DNA from: an uncultured Bacteroidales bacterium | Lineage (GTDB): Bacteria > Bacteroidota > Bacteroidia > Bacteroidales > Bacteroidaceae | NCBI GenBank assembly: GCA_902787555.1 | Contig: CADAGO010000002.1 | Location: 108,336-172,335, forward strand | Length of the DNA: 64,000 nt | Reading direction: 5' to 3' | In this document: positions 51,549 through 60,584 of the stretch, piece after piece | Position numbering within the stretch: the stretch's first letter is position 1 | Layout of the letters: each line of letters starts with the position of its first letter | Position numbers and translations under genes: made by a program | The notes under the pieces: model-generated | What the model was told of the DNA's origin: nothing | The model's input: only the letters and a program-made list of their open reading frames with translations | Databases searched by the model: none

Positions 51549-53693
51549 CTATAGGTCAATATTCAGTTTTGTGCCGACAGTAAACCAACGTCCTGGTTGG
51601 CACACATTGGCAATGTCGTAGTAATGTTTGCCAGTGAGGTTGTTGGCTTGTGCATAAATGCTGAGCCGCTCCGTATTCCACTGTACCTTTAAGTCCAACT
51701 GTCCGAAACTGCCATAGTTTTGACGTTCCTGTGTTTGAGCATTGTCGAACCAACCTGTACGGTCTTTGTACACAAACTCCCATTGTGCGGAGAGATGTCC
51801 AATGATTCGGTGCTGAAGTGTAGCCACAAACTTATGGCGCAGATAGACCAACTGGTTGGCATAGTTGGCTGCTTGTTGTTCATCGATGCGGTGCTGGTAG
51901 TTGTAGCAGTAGCCTACAGACACCTTATTTATAAAATAGTGTTTTTCGGCTGTCGATTTGCTCGTGTCATAAATCACCAAGGCCTCTACACCCATATTGT
52001 CGATATCGGAGTTTGCAGTAGTCCAGACAGTAGCTCCATAAGGTTTCACCCAGTCCATCATATCTGTCTCATGACGATAGAAGCCTTTCAGCGTAGCGCT
52101 GATAGCGGATGAAGTAAAACTGCATCCCACTGCGTAGTCGGTACTCTTCTCTGGTTTCAGCGCACTGTTCGCCTCTAATCCCGGACCGTTATAATACAAT
52201 TCCGTGTAAGTAGGTGTGCGCAGACTCTGGTTGAACGATGCATACAGACGCATTCCCTCCATCGGACGGTAACTGATATCGATGCCGGGATAAAAACGCA
52301 GTCCGCCACTCACACTGGTATTGTGATTGGCTAGCAGACCTGCCGAGAAACTCCAGTTGTCGAGTAGCACATCATGCTCGATATAGATGCCGAGATTGCT
52401 GCGTCCGTCCTCGTATTTATAACCAGGGTAGGGGTTGATGCTGTTCGCGTCGATTGGCTTACCAAGTCGGGTGCTCAAGATGTTTTCACGTCGGAACTCC
52501 ACCCCAATAGCTGTCTTTCCCAATTGCCACGCCGTCCATGCATTCAGCTGTCCGCCATACACATCGGTTCGATGATAGTTTTCGTATGCTGCAGGATTCT
52601 CCTTGCGCCAGATGTAATGGTCGTACATACGGTTCCAATACAGTTGCGGAAGCAGATGCAGGCTTCCCTTGCTCTCGCCCTGCAACGACAGCATATAGCG
52701 GTCGTTTTCCTCATACTGTGACTGACTGCCGGTTCCGTAGAACGTATTGGCTCCATACTTCGTTGAACTCATTCCTGCCTGCAGACGCAGGTCGAAAATG
52801 TCGCTGCTATACTGCTCGTGCCAGAAGACGGTTGCTTTCTTGAAGTCGCTATTTGCACTTGCCCCGTCGCTCTGGCTCCATCCGCCACTGAAGCGGTTGG
52901 TGAACGCACCTGAAAGCAGATTGACGGAACCATCCATACAGAATGTTCCATACGAACCGCCCGATGTGGCAATACTGACACGATTGACCGCCTCGCTCTT
53001 CGTCACGATATTGATGACGCCCGCAAAAGCCGATGAGCCATATACACGACTGGCTCCACCTTCCAGCACCTCGATACGTTCGATGTCGTTCATGTTGATA
53101 GGCAAGTCCATTGTGAGATGACCTGTGTGAGGATTAGAGATGTTAATACCGTTGAGCATTACGGTCACCTGATCTTCATTGCCTCCATTCACACCAATAT
53201 CGGTCTGAATGCCGAACCCGCCACGTTGGCGCACATCGACTCCAGCCACCAATTTCAGTAGGTCGCTCACACTTTGTGCCGAACTGGCTTTAAGATCTTC
53301 TGCTGTAATGATTTGAATGATTCGGGTTGCCTTGTCCGATGAAATCGGAATACGTGAAGCTGTTACTTCTGTGCAACTCAGTTGAATGTGTTTTTCCGTA
53401 AAGGAAGAATCGATGACTGTTTCATCGATAGGCATGCCATCCACTATCTCATCGTCGATGACCACTCCATCCGCGACTCCGTTGTCCAGCAGTTCCGTTG
53501 CTTCGTCAGCGTGTACTGGAGCCATCGAAACTCTTGCTGTTGCCGAATCGGGTGTGGCAGCAAGCAGGGTAGCGACACTCAGCACACCGATGTTGATTTC
53601 CCGACCGAGACTGAGGAACACTGCATCGGAGCGTCGTGAGAACTGATGCCAGCGAATGGTGTTTGCCTTGATTTTAATTGTTTGTTGTAACAT
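51549..53693 (-). CDS. TonB-dependent receptor, BtuB-like
   Basis: A 714-aa outer-membrane receptor has an unusually long N-terminal region (KIKANTIRWHQFSRRSDAVF then SLGREINIGVLSVATLLA) that precedes the mature protein. I have seen this type of start in Bacteroidales BtuB-like receptors. The plug (IIQIITAEDLKASSAQSVSD, GGNEDQVTVMLNGINISNP, IERIEVLEGGASRVYGSSAF) and a 22-strand-like barrel to the C-terminus are complete. Cobalamin or an iron chelate are the best substrate guesses. No cobalamin riboswitch fits in the 70-base gap upstream, which holds the rplT terminator. Confidence 0.88.
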   Translation of the reverse strand: MLQQTIKIKANTIRWHQFSRRSDAVFLSLGREINIGVLSVATLLAATPDSATARVSMAPVHADEATELLDNGVADGVVIDDEIVDGMPIDETVIDSSFTEKHIQLSCTEVTASRIPISSDKATRIIQIITAEDLKASSAQSVSDLLKLVAGVDVRQRGGFGIQTDIGVNGGNEDQVTVMLNGINISNPHTGHLTMDLPINMNDIERIEVLEGGASRVYGSSAFAGVINIVTKSEAVNRVSIATSGGSYGTFCMDGSVNLLSGAFTNRFSGGWSQSDGASANSDFKKATVFWHEQYSSDIFDLRLQAGMSSTKYGANTFYGTGSQSQYEENDRYMLSLQGESKGSLHLLPQLYWNRMYDHYIWRKENPAAYENYHRTDVYGGQLNAWTAWQLGKTAIGVEFRRENILSTRLGKPIDANSINPYPGYKYEDGRSNLGIYIEHDVLLDNWSFSAGLLANHNTSVSGGLRFYPGIDISYRPMEGMRLYASFNQSLRTPTYTELYYNGPGLEANSALKPEKSTDYAVGCSFTSSAISATLKGFYRHETDMMDWVKPYGATVWTTANSDIDNMGVEALVIYDTSKSTAEKHYFINKVSVGYCYNYQHRIDEQQAANYANQLVYLRHKFVATLQHRIIGHLSAQWEFVYKDRTGWFDNAQTQERQNYGSFGQLDLKVQWNTERLSIYAQANNLTGKHYYDIANVCQPGRWFTVGTKLNIDL

Positions 53694-53721
53694 AATGAAT
53701 ATTGATAATTGTTATAAAAAA

Positions 53722-53745
53722 GGAGAGCGCTTTTTTACGCTCTCC
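53722..53745 (-). terminator. Terminator of the infC-rpmI-rplT transcript
   Basis: GGAGAGCG at 53722-53729 pairs perfectly with CGCTCTCC at 53738-53745. Read on the minus strand the stem is followed by a T-run (complement of the A-run at 53716-53721). Confidence 0.85.
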
Positions 53746-53766
53746 CGTATTGTAAGTCAAGTAGAT

Positions 53767-54111
53767 TTACTTTACTTTCTCAACGACAGCCTTGAATGCT
53801 GCAGGATTGTTGAGTGCGAGGTTTGCAAGAGTCTTGCGGTTGATTTCGATACCTGCTTTGTGAAGGGCACCCATCAGCTGTGAGTATGACAGACCTTCAA
53901 GACGAGCAGCTGCGTTGATACGCTGAATCCACAATGCACGGAACTCTCTCTTCTTGCGACGACGACCTACGAATGCGTATGTAAGTCCCTTCTCGTAAGC
54001 ATTTTTCGCAACGGTCCACACGTTCTTACGTGCACCAAACTGACCCTTAACGCGCTTTAAAATCTTCTTTCTTCTTGCTCTTGAAGCAACATGATTTACT
54101 GATCTTGGCAT
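53767..54111 (-). CDS. rplT: 50S ribosomal protein L20
   Basis: A 114-aa basic protein starts [20 protein letters not shown] and contains [16 protein letters not shown] and the conserved [12 protein letters not shown] end. It binds 23S rRNA early in large-subunit assembly and in many bacteria represses its own operon. It follows rpmI and infC in the conserved order. Confidence 0.98.
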   Translation of the reverse strand: MPRSVNHVASRARRKKILKRVKGQFGARKNVWTVAKNAYEKGLTYAFVGRRRKKREFRALWIQRINAAARLEGLSYSQLMGALHKAGIEINRKTLANLALNNPAAFKAVVEKVK

Positions 54112-54215
54112 AATTTTTTTTCTTTTTGAATGTTAGCGGTAGTCGTTACTACTCTTTTTGAGCTAAGCATTCGATTAAACAATCTGTTAATTAATTCTTA
54201 CTTACTGTTAGAGAT

Positions 54216-54413
54216 TTAACGGAGGCAAAGTAGGTCACGTACTTGCTTTACGTTTGCTTTTACCACGATTGCAGAGTGGTCGAGATTTCTCTTCTGCTTC
54301 TTAGTCTTCTTTGTCAGAATGTGAGAGTGGTAAGCGTGCTGTCTCTTGATTTTTCCAGTTCCAGTAAGCTTAAAGCGCTTTTTAGCGGCTGAACTTGTTT
54401 TAACTTTTGGCAT
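54216..54413 (-). CDS. rpmI: 50S ribosomal protein L35
   Basis: A 65-aa basic protein starts [20 protein letters not shown] and includes the [21 protein letters not shown] motif. The gene lies between infC and rplT, with spacers of about 80-100 bases that hold no obvious hairpin. Confidence 0.97.
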   Translation of the reverse strand: MPKVKTSSAAKKRFKLTGTGKIKRQHAYHSHILTKKTKKQKRNLDHSAIVVKANVKQVRDLLCLR

Positions 54414-54490
54414 TTTTTTGTTATTTAATTTGTTATTACTATGAGTGGCAACGTATATACCAGGACGTTACGCACCTTTTCTTACATTGT

Positions 54491-55144
54491 TTATGCTTCG
54501 TTTTCTTCTTCAGGAGTTTCCTCTGCTACTACTTCCTGTGGTGCAGGTGCAGCTTGAGGTGCGGCTTGTTGAGCGGCTTGCTGCTTCTGTTGTTGCTCCT
54601 TCTTCTTCTGGTTTCCGCTGCCTGGCTTCTTAGGTGCTAACATGATAATCATCTTCTTACCTTCGAGCGATGGCATGCTTTCCACCTTACCGACTTCTTC
54701 CAAGTCGTTGGCCAGTCGGAGCAGAAGTACTTCTCCTTGTTCCTTGAACACAATCGAACGGCCTTTGAAGAACACGTATGCTTTCACTTTGTTGCCTTGA
54801 GTGAGGAACTCAATGGCATGTTTCAGTTTGAATGCATAGTCAGCCTCTGCTGTCTGTGGTCCGAAACGAATTTCCTTCACGTCGATTTTCACCTGCTTGG
54901 CTTTCATCTCCTTTGCCTTCTTCTTGATTTGGTAAAGGAACTTTGAATAGTCGATGAGTCGACAAACCGGAGGTTGTGCAGTAGGGGAGATTTCCACTAA
55001 GTCTACTCCCATTTGGTCTGCTAATTGAAGTGCATCGCGTGTTGGAATGACTTTTGATTCGATTCCTTCACCAACGATTCTGACTTCGCGTACATGTATT
55101 TGTTCGTTTACTCTGTACTGCTGCTTCTTGTTGTCACCTTTCAT
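54491..55144 (-). CDS. infC: Translation initiation factor IF-3
   Basis: A 217-aa factor prevents premature subunit joining and checks start codons. The N-domain has [14 protein letters not shown] and [20 protein letters not shown], the C-domain [20 protein letters not shown] and [14 protein letters not shown] glutamine/alanine/proline-rich tail of about 40 residues ([20 protein letters not shown]) exceeds the usual length and is typical of Bacteroidota. It starts with ATG rather than the rare ATT used in E. coli. A TATCTTTG box (complement of 55230-55237) precedes it. Confidence 0.97.
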   Translation of the reverse strand: MKGDNKKQQYRVNEQIHVREVRIVGEGIESKVIPTRDALQLADQMGVDLVEISPTAQPPVCRLIDYSKFLYQIKKKAKEMKAKQVKIDVKEIRFGPQTAEADYAFKLKHAIEFLTQGNKVKAYVFFKGRSIVFKEQGEVLLLRLANDLEEVGKVESMPSLEGKKMIIMLAPKKPGSGNQKKKEQQQKQQAAQQAAPQAAPAPQEVVAEETPEEENEA

Positions 55145-55357
55145 TAAATGTGATAATTCCTTCGGTTTCTAATTCGTTTTTATGTTCGTTTTTTATGTTC
55201 AGTATGATTTGATACACACAAATCGGGCGCAAAGATACAAAATAATTGACAATTGACAATTGATAATTGATAATTATTTGCAATTAGGGTCTTAATTCTT
55301 ATCCAATAAGCACCGTTTTTGCGCAAATGAGCACTATTTGTTTATAACAGACGTGAA

Positions 55358-57301
55358 TTAGAACTCTTCGGTCATCTGGCGTACCTCGTCCTGGATCTTC
55401 TTCGCAAAGTCGGCCATCGTCATGGTCTCCTGCTGCTGAGTTCCTTGCTTACGTACATTGACAGTTCCGTCGTTCTCTTCTTTCTCGCCCACAACGAGCA
55501 TGTATGGGATATGCTTGATTTCGTTGTCACGGATCTTACGTCCGATCTTCTCATTGCGGTCGTCCACAATGGCGCGAACGTCGTTCATGTTGAGATACTC
55601 ACACACCTTCTTGGCGTAGTCATTGTATTTCTCTGAAATTGGTAGGATAGCCACCTGATCAGGAATGAGCCACAATGGGAAACGACCCGCTGTGTGTTCG
55701 ATGAGGACAGCGATGAAACGTTCCATACTACCGAATGGAGCACGGTGAATCATTACAGGACGATGCTTCTCGTTATCGCTGCCAGTATATTCCAGTTTGA
55801 ATCGTTCAGGAAGGTTGTAATCCACCTGGATGGTTCCAAGCTGCCAACGACGACCCAGCGCATCCTTAATCATGAAGTCGAGCTTCGGACCGTAGAATGC
55901 AGCTTCACCAAGCTCGGTCTTGGTTTTCAGGCCCTTCTCCTCACATGCTTCGATGATAGCACGCTCTGCCTGCTCCCATACCTCATCGCTACCGATGTAT
56001 TTCTCCTTGTCGTTAGGGTCGCGCAGACTGATCTGAGCCTCGTACTGGTCGAAGTCGAGTGCCTTGAAGATGATGTTGATGATGTCCATCACGCGCAGGA
56101 ACTCTTCCTTCACCTGGTCGGGACGGCAGAAGATGTGAGCATCGTCCTGAGTGAACGAACGTACACGTGTCAGTCCGTGCAGCTCACCTGACTGCTCATA
56201 GCGGTAAACCGTTCCGAATTCTGCACAGCGGAATGGGAGGTCCTTATATGAACGAGGCTGCCAAGCGAAGATTTCGCAGTGGTGAGGACAGTTCATAGGT
56301 TTCAACAGGTATTCCTCGCCTTCTTCTGGTGTCTGGATAGGCTGGAACGAATCCTTTCCGTAGTGATCCCAGTGACCGGATGTGACATACAGGTTCTTAC
56401 CACCGATATGTGGAGTCATCACTTCCTGATAGCCGTAACGCTTCTGAATCTTACGCAGGAAGTCCTGCAGACGGATACGTACCTGAGTACCCTTTGGAAG
56501 CCACATTGGCAGACCCTTACCTACACGCTCAGAGAACATGAAGAGTTCCATCTCCTTACCAATCTTACGGTGGTCACGCTTTTTAGCTTCTTCGAGTGCT
56601 ACGAGATACTCATCGAGCATCTTCTTCTTTGGGAATGAAATACCATAGATACGGGTCATCATCGGACGCTTCTCGTCGCCACGCCAATAAGCAGCAGCCA
56701 GGCTCAAGAGTTTGAAAGCCTTGATAGGAGCTGTGTTCATGAGGTGAGGACCCTTACACAGGTCGATGTAGTTTCCTTGTGTATATGTGGTGATTTTACC
56801 GTCTTCAAGTTCGGCAATCAGTTCGTTCTTATAAGTCTGGCCCTTCGAAGCAAAGAGTTCCATCACGTCGTTCTTGGATATCTCCTTACGGACGAGCGCT
56901 TCCTTGCGCTGTACCAGTTCCTGCATCTTCTCTTCAATCTTCGGGAAGTCAGCATCGCTCAGTTTCACACCCTCAGGTGGCATCACGTCGTAGTAGAAAC
57001 CATTTTCGATGGCAGGACCGATACCGAACTGAGTTCCAGGGTAGAGTTCCTCGATAGCTTCAGCCATCAAGTGGGCAGATGTGTGCCAGAAGGCATGCTT
57101 ACCCTCTGCGTCATCCCATTTGTAAAGATTGATGGTGGCATCCTCGTTGATAGGACGGTTCAACTCAGTTGTCTCTCCGTTTACACCACATGCGATAACG
57201 TCTTGTGCAAGACGCGGACTAATACTCTCTGCAATTTGAAGTCCAGTTACACCAGCTTCATACTCACGAACGCTGTTGTCTGGGAAAGTGATTTTAATCA
57301 T
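55358..57301 (-). CDS. thrS: Threonine-tRNA ligase
   Basis: A 647-aa class II synthetase charges tRNA-Thr. It starts at [15 protein letters not shown], the TGS domain; a longer in-frame start was rejected because it adds ten residues without conservation. The editing domain has [17 protein letters not shown], and the catalytic core [27 protein letters not shown] and [15 protein letters not shown]. The anticodon-binding domain follows. A TAACTTTG box (complement of 57342-57349) lies about 40 bases upstream. It heads the conserved thrS-infC-rpmI-rplT cluster. Confidence 0.98.
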   Translation of the reverse strand: MIKITFPDNSVREYEAGVTGLQIAESISPRLAQDVIACGVNGETTELNRPINEDATINLYKWDDAEGKHAFWHTSAHLMAEAIEELYPGTQFGIGPAIENGFYYDVMPPEGVKLSDADFPKIEEKMQELVQRKEALVRKEISKNDVMELFASKGQTYKNELIAELEDGKITTYTQGNYIDLCKGPHLMNTAPIKAFKLLSLAAAYWRGDEKRPMMTRIYGISFPKKKMLDEYLVALEEAKKRDHRKIGKEMELFMFSERVGKGLPMWLPKGTQVRIRLQDFLRKIQKRYGYQEVMTPHIGGKNLYVTSGHWDHYGKDSFQPIQTPEEGEEYLLKPMNCPHHCEIFAWQPRSYKDLPFRCAEFGTVYRYEQSGELHGLTRVRSFTQDDAHIFCRPDQVKEEFLRVMDIINIIFKALDFDQYEAQISLRDPNDKEKYIGSDEVWEQAERAIIEACEEKGLKTKTELGEAAFYGPKLDFMIKDALGRRWQLGTIQVDYNLPERFKLEYTGSDNEKHRPVMIHRAPFGSMERFIAVLIEHTAGRFPLWLIPDQVAILPISEKYNDYAKKVCEYLNMNDVRAIVDDRNEKIGRKIRDNEIKHIPYMLVVGEKEENDGTVNVRKQGTQQQETMTMADFAKKIQDEVRQMTEEF

Positions 57302-57467
57302 ATCTTTTATATCTGTTTTGTTCGAATTCACAAATCGGATGCAAAGTTACAAAATAATTTATAATGTATAATTTATAATGTATAATAATTTGCAGATTTT
57401 ACAAAAAAAACAAGTCTTTTGAGTAGAAAAACACAGGAATTTGCATCATTATCAATTGTCAATTATC

Positions 57468-57543
57468 AAAAATGCGTTTAAGCTGAACAAAAACCAAGTT
57501 TATTTGTGTTATTTGAGGCGTAGCATTTTGCACGAAGTGAATT
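57468..57543. repeat. Dispersed repeat of about 76 bp (copy A)
   Basis: This segment, from AAAAATGCGTTTAAGCTGAA to TAGCATTTTGCACGAAGTGA, recurs at 60270-60345 with roughly 85% identity. Here it supplies the -33 TTTG of the esterase promoter. Confidence 0.85.
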
Positions 57544-57557
57544 ATTTCGTAACTTTG
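57527..57557 (+). promoter_or_regulatory. Promoter of the CE15 esterase gene
   Basis: TTTG at 57527-57530, a 19-base spacer and TAACTTTG at 57550-57557 match the consensus exactly; the ATG is 20 bases further on. Confidence 0.8.
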
Positions 57558-57577
57558 CAAAAATTAATTACTGAGAA

Positions 57578-58945
57578 ATGAAAACAATAACGTATTTTTT
57601 CGGGACAATGCTGATAGCATGTATCCCGTTTACAGCTAACGCACAGTTCATGATGTTCGGAGGCGGCAACCCAGCCCGACAGGACAGCCTTCGTAAGATA
57701 GCGGCAGCCGATTATGCAGATATGCTGGCAAAAGTAGGTGTCAGTCAGCCTCGTGAAGGTCGTCAGCCCAACAGTCAGGACGAAAGCAAACATCCGAATT
57801 ATGACGAACTGATTGCCAACCCTTATCCTTTCTACCCCGATCCGTTGGTGACGGAAGGCGGCAAGAAGGTCACAAGTGCTAAGATGTGGAATAAGGTGCG
57901 CCGTCCGGAAATTGTCCGCCTGTTCGAAGACAACGTCTATGGCCGCATTCCCGCCAATGTGCCCGGTGTGAAGTGGGAGGTGACCAACGAAGAGAAAAAA
58001 GAGTTTGCAGGAAAGCAAGTCGTGGTGCGCTATCTGAAAGGTGTGGTCGACAACTCCAGCTATCCCGCCATCACCGTCGAGATCCAGGCCAATGTGGTGT
58101 ATCCGGAAGGTAAGCAGAACCTGCCTGTCATCATAGAGTTCGGTTTCGGAGGAGGTGATCCTACCCGTAGCTTTTCTCGTGCCGGTTCCGTTTCTTGGCA
58201 GCAGATGGTCATCGAACGCGGATGGGCAGCAGCCACCATCAACCCATCGTCCATCCAAGCTGATGCAGGCTCAGGACTGACGAACGGCATCATCGGACTC
58301 TGCAACAAGGGCAATCACCGCCAGCCCACCGACTGGGGTTCGCTCCGTGCATGGGGGTGGGGGCTGTCACGCCTCATCGATTACTTCGAGACCGATAAGA
58401 CCTTCGATGCCACCAAGTGCGCCATTGAGGGCGTGTCACGTTATGGTAAAGCCTCACTCGTCGCGATGGCCTTCGAACCACGTATCGCAGCCGGATTCAT
58501 AGCTTCATCCGGCAAGGCTGGTGCTGCAGGATGGCGTCGTGACTGCGGTGAGAGCATCGGCAACATCGTATCAAACGAAGAATACCACTGGGTGTGCGGC
58601 AACCTCATCAAGTACGGTGCAGATCCGCTGACAGAAAACGACATACCTGTTGATCAGCACGAACTCATTGCCCTCTGCGCTCCACGTGCCTGCTTCATCT
58701 CTACCGGCAGCTGGAGCGGCGACAAATGGCAGGATGTAGTAGGTTCGTTCATCTCAGCATCAAAGGCATCACCTGTCTATGAACTGCTGGGCTATAAAGG
58801 TGTAGGCACCGACCTCTTCCCAGGTATGGACAATGGACTCATGGACGGACGCCTCACCTATCGTCAGCACCATGGCGGTCACGAAGCAGGTCCCAACTGG
58901 CCCTTCTTCCTCGACTTCTTCGCACGCGAGGTGGTTGGAAGATAG
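57578..58945 (+). CDS. Secreted CE15-like glucuronoyl esterase
   Basis: A 455-aa protein has a signal peptide (residues 1-22, ending ANAQ) and the alpha/beta-hydrolase core of carbohydrate esterase family 15. The nucleophile motif GVSRYGKASL has Ser near 287, and the histidine of the triad lies in HHGGHEAG near the C-terminus. FGFGGGDPTRSFSR is the oxyanion region. These enzymes cut ester bonds between lignin alcohols and glucuronic acid on xylan, matching the arabinofuranosidase elsewhere in the window. It is monocistronic with a perfect promoter. Confidence 0.88.
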   Translation: MKTITYFFGTMLIACIPFTANAQFMMFGGGNPARQDSLRKIAAADYADMLAKVGVSQPREGRQPNSQDESKHPNYDELIANPYPFYPDPLVTEGGKKVTSAKMWNKVRRPEIVRLFEDNVYGRIPANVPGVKWEVTNEEKKEFAGKQVVVRYLKGVVDNSSYPAITVEIQANVVYPEGKQNLPVIIEFGFGGGDPTRSFSRAGSVSWQQMVIERGWAAATINPSSIQADAGSGLTNGIIGLCNKGNHRQPTDWGSLRAWGWGLSRLIDYFETDKTFDATKCAIEGVSRYGKASLVAMAFEPRIAAGFIASSGKAGAAGWRRDCGESIGNIVSNEEYHWVCGNLIKYGADPLTENDIPVDQHELIALCAPRACFISTGSWSGDKWQDVVGSFISASKASPVYELLGYKGVGTDLFPGMDNGLMDGRLTYRQHHGGHEAGPNWPFFLDFFAREVVGR

Positions 58946-59004
58946 AATTGGGAAAAGCGAAAAATGAATTTTGAATACATTGAAAATACAAATACTTGCT
59001 TTTG

Positions 59005-59036
59005 TTTGGTGGAGTGAAAAAAAATGACTATCTTTG
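59005..59036 (+). promoter_or_regulatory. Promoter of the Fic gene
   Basis: TTTG at 59005-59008, a 20-base spacer and TATCTTTG at 59029-59036. The whole region is nearly identical to the promoter at 63341-63372. Confidence 0.75.
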
Positions 59037-59061
59037 CAGATGAAAACTAAACGCATTGACA

Positions 59062-59796
59062 ATGAACACGATAACGCCATTGCTCACAGCACTTCGCGAG
59101 CAGAAAGAAATGAAGATGAAGGGCAATATCTATCATAAAACCCAGATAGACTTGACCTACAATTCAAATCACATAGAGGGTAGTCGTCTGACACACGAGC
59201 AGACACGTTACATATTCGAGACGAACACCATTGGTGTGGCTGCTGACGAAAGTATCAATGTGAACGATATCGTGGAGACGGTGAACCACTTCCGTTGTAT
59301 AGACATCATTATCGACCGTGCTCAGGAGCCCCTTTCTGAAGAGTTGATAAAGTTGCTTCATGGCATTCTGAAAACGGGTACGTCCGACAGTCGCAAGGAT
59401 TGGTTTGCCGTAGGCGACTATAAGCGTCTGCCCAACGAGGTTGGTGGTGAACAGACGTGTGAGCCCGAACTGGTTCACGACAGTATGCAGCGACTCATTG
59501 ATGGTTACAATGCTAAGGGTCAGCACACTTTGGAGGCCATCCTCGACTTTCATGTCCGCTTCGAGAAGATTCACCCCTTCCAAGACGGCAACGGACGTGT
59601 GGGTCGTCTCGTGATGTTCAAAGAATGTTTGCGTAGTGGCATCGTGCCCTTCATTATTACCGACGAACTCAAGACGTTCTACTATCGTGGCTTGCGCGAA
59701 TGGGGACACATTGATGGTTATCTGACCGATACCTGCCTGACAGCACAGGATCAATATAAATCAGCACTCGACTATTTCCGTATCAGTTATGAATAA
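59062..59796 (+). CDS. Fic family AMP-transferase-like protein
   Basis: A 244-aa protein has the catalytic Fic motif HPFQDGNGRVGR (His near 171) and the N-terminal autoinhibitory motif SNHIEGS (Glu near 40), so it belongs to the self-inhibited class. Such proteins transfer AMP to hydroxyl groups of target proteins or act as toxins controlled by the inhibitory glutamate. No antitoxin gene is next to it. The ATG at 59062 was preferred over a TTG two codons earlier. It lies in the accessory zone at the right of the window. Confidence 0.93.
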   Translation: MNTITPLLTALREQKEMKMKGNIYHKTQIDLTYNSNHIEGSRLTHEQTRYIFETNTIGVAADESINVNDIVETVNHFRCIDIIIDRAQEPLSEELIKLLHGILKTGTSDSRKDWFAVGDYKRLPNEVGGEQTCEPELVHDSMQRLIDGYNAKGQHTLEAILDFHVRFEKIHPFQDGNGRVGRLVMFKECLRSGIVPFIITDELKTFYYRGLREWGHIDGYLTDTCLTAQDQYKSALDYFRISYE

Positions 59797-59823
59797 TCAA
59801 GAATAAGGATTAGTGTTTCACAG

Positions 59824-59889
59824 TCCCAACGTGGGACTGTTTGATTCCCAACGTGGGGACGTTTGGTTCCCAGGGTGGGAACAACTCGA
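59824..59889. repeat. Three 22-bp tandem repeats with TCCCAACGTGGGA palindromes
   Basis: TCCCAACGTGGGA at 59824, TCCCAACGTGGGGA at 59846 and TCCCAGGGTGGGA at 59868 are spaced exactly 22 bp, with GTTTG-type linkers. They start about 28 bases after the Fic stop codon. Confidence 0.9.
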
Positions 59890-59950
59890 CAGACGGCATT
59901 CAACATTTACCATTTACCATTTAACCCCAACGGGGTGTTATAGTTTAGGA

Positions 59951-60004
59951 TAGGGTGTGAGCCCTATCTAGGGTGTGAGCCCTATCTATGGTGACAACCC
60001 TATT
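59951..60004. repeat. Three 18-bp tandem repeats with AGGG...CCCT dyads
   Basis: TAGGGTGTGAGCCCTATC occurs at 59951 and 59969, and a diverged copy (TATGGTGACAACCCTATT) at 59987. An AACCCCAACGGGGTGTT palindrome lies just before and AGCCCTGTAAGGGC just after (about 60048-60062), making a small repeat cluster. Confidence 0.85.
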
Positions 60005-60457
60005 AGTATGACACCCCATCATTGACTCCGTCGAACTAAAGTTTCTCAGCCCTGTAAGGGCGACATAGTTTTACTGATGTGCCCATTTTTAGCATGATTT
60101 GATGACAATCGCATTTTTTAAGACCTAACGTGGTTCGCTGTAAAAATAATTCTGTAGATGCTTGTAAGGATGTTTTAGGCTTCCAAAGACCTAACATGAG
60201 AGGTGGTTGGAAGATAGGTCACAAAACGTGAATTAACGATTTGACAAATTGACAAATTGACAAATTGACAAAAATGCGATTAAGCTGAACATAAATCAAG
60301 TTTATTTGATTTATTGAGGCGTAGCATTTTGCGCAAAGCGAATTATCAATTGTCAAAGTGTGAAAACTACAAAACTACAAAACTACAAAACTACAAAAAG
60401 AGCCGAGCTGTATAGCTCGACTCAATTTTTAGAGATCAATTTCTAGACCAAACACTC
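60005..60457. other. Gene-free stretch with simple repeats
   Basis: This stretch has TTGACAAA four times in tandem (60241-60272), AAAACTAC four times in tandem (60363-60394), two GACCTAAC words about 80 bases apart, and copy B of the 76-bp repeat. I see no gene. Confidence 0.7.
60270..60345. repeat. Dispersed repeat of about 76 bp (copy B)
   Basis: It matches copy A at 57468-57543 from AAAAATGCG to TAGCATTTTGC. Unlike copy A it is not followed by a TAnnTTTG box. Confidence 0.85.
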
Positions 60458-60565
60458 CTAAGCAAGCCCACAGGACTGAAGTGCAGAGGTTCCGAAGATG
60501 GCTCCCAACACCGTGATAATGAAACGCACGATTTCGATTATCGCTTTCTTCTTGTTTTCGTCCAT
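60458..60565 (-). CDS. Smalltalk-like micropeptide (35 aa)
   Basis: A 35-codon frame encodes a charged start (MDENKKKA), a hydrophobic helix (residues 9-25, IIEIVRFIITVLGAIFG) and the end TSALQSCGLA. This layout, with a C-terminal SC motif, resembles the NCBI smalltalk family of roughly 30-35 residue proteins from Bacteroides and Prevotella, found beside HU-type genes. A strong AAGGAGGG lies 9 bases upstream of the ATG, which is unusual for this genome and supports translation. It starts 19 bases after the stop of the 401-aa gene, so the two are probably co-transcribed. Function is unknown. Confidence 0.75.
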   Translation of the reverse strand: MDENKKKAIIEIVRFIITVLGAIFGTSALQSCGLA

Positions 60566-60584
60566 ACATTACGCCCTCCTTGCT

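Noticed and set aside
53694-53766. Cobalamin riboswitch before the BtuB-like receptor
   Set aside because: The gap is about 70 bases and is taken up by the rplT terminator; no B12-box-like sequence is visible.
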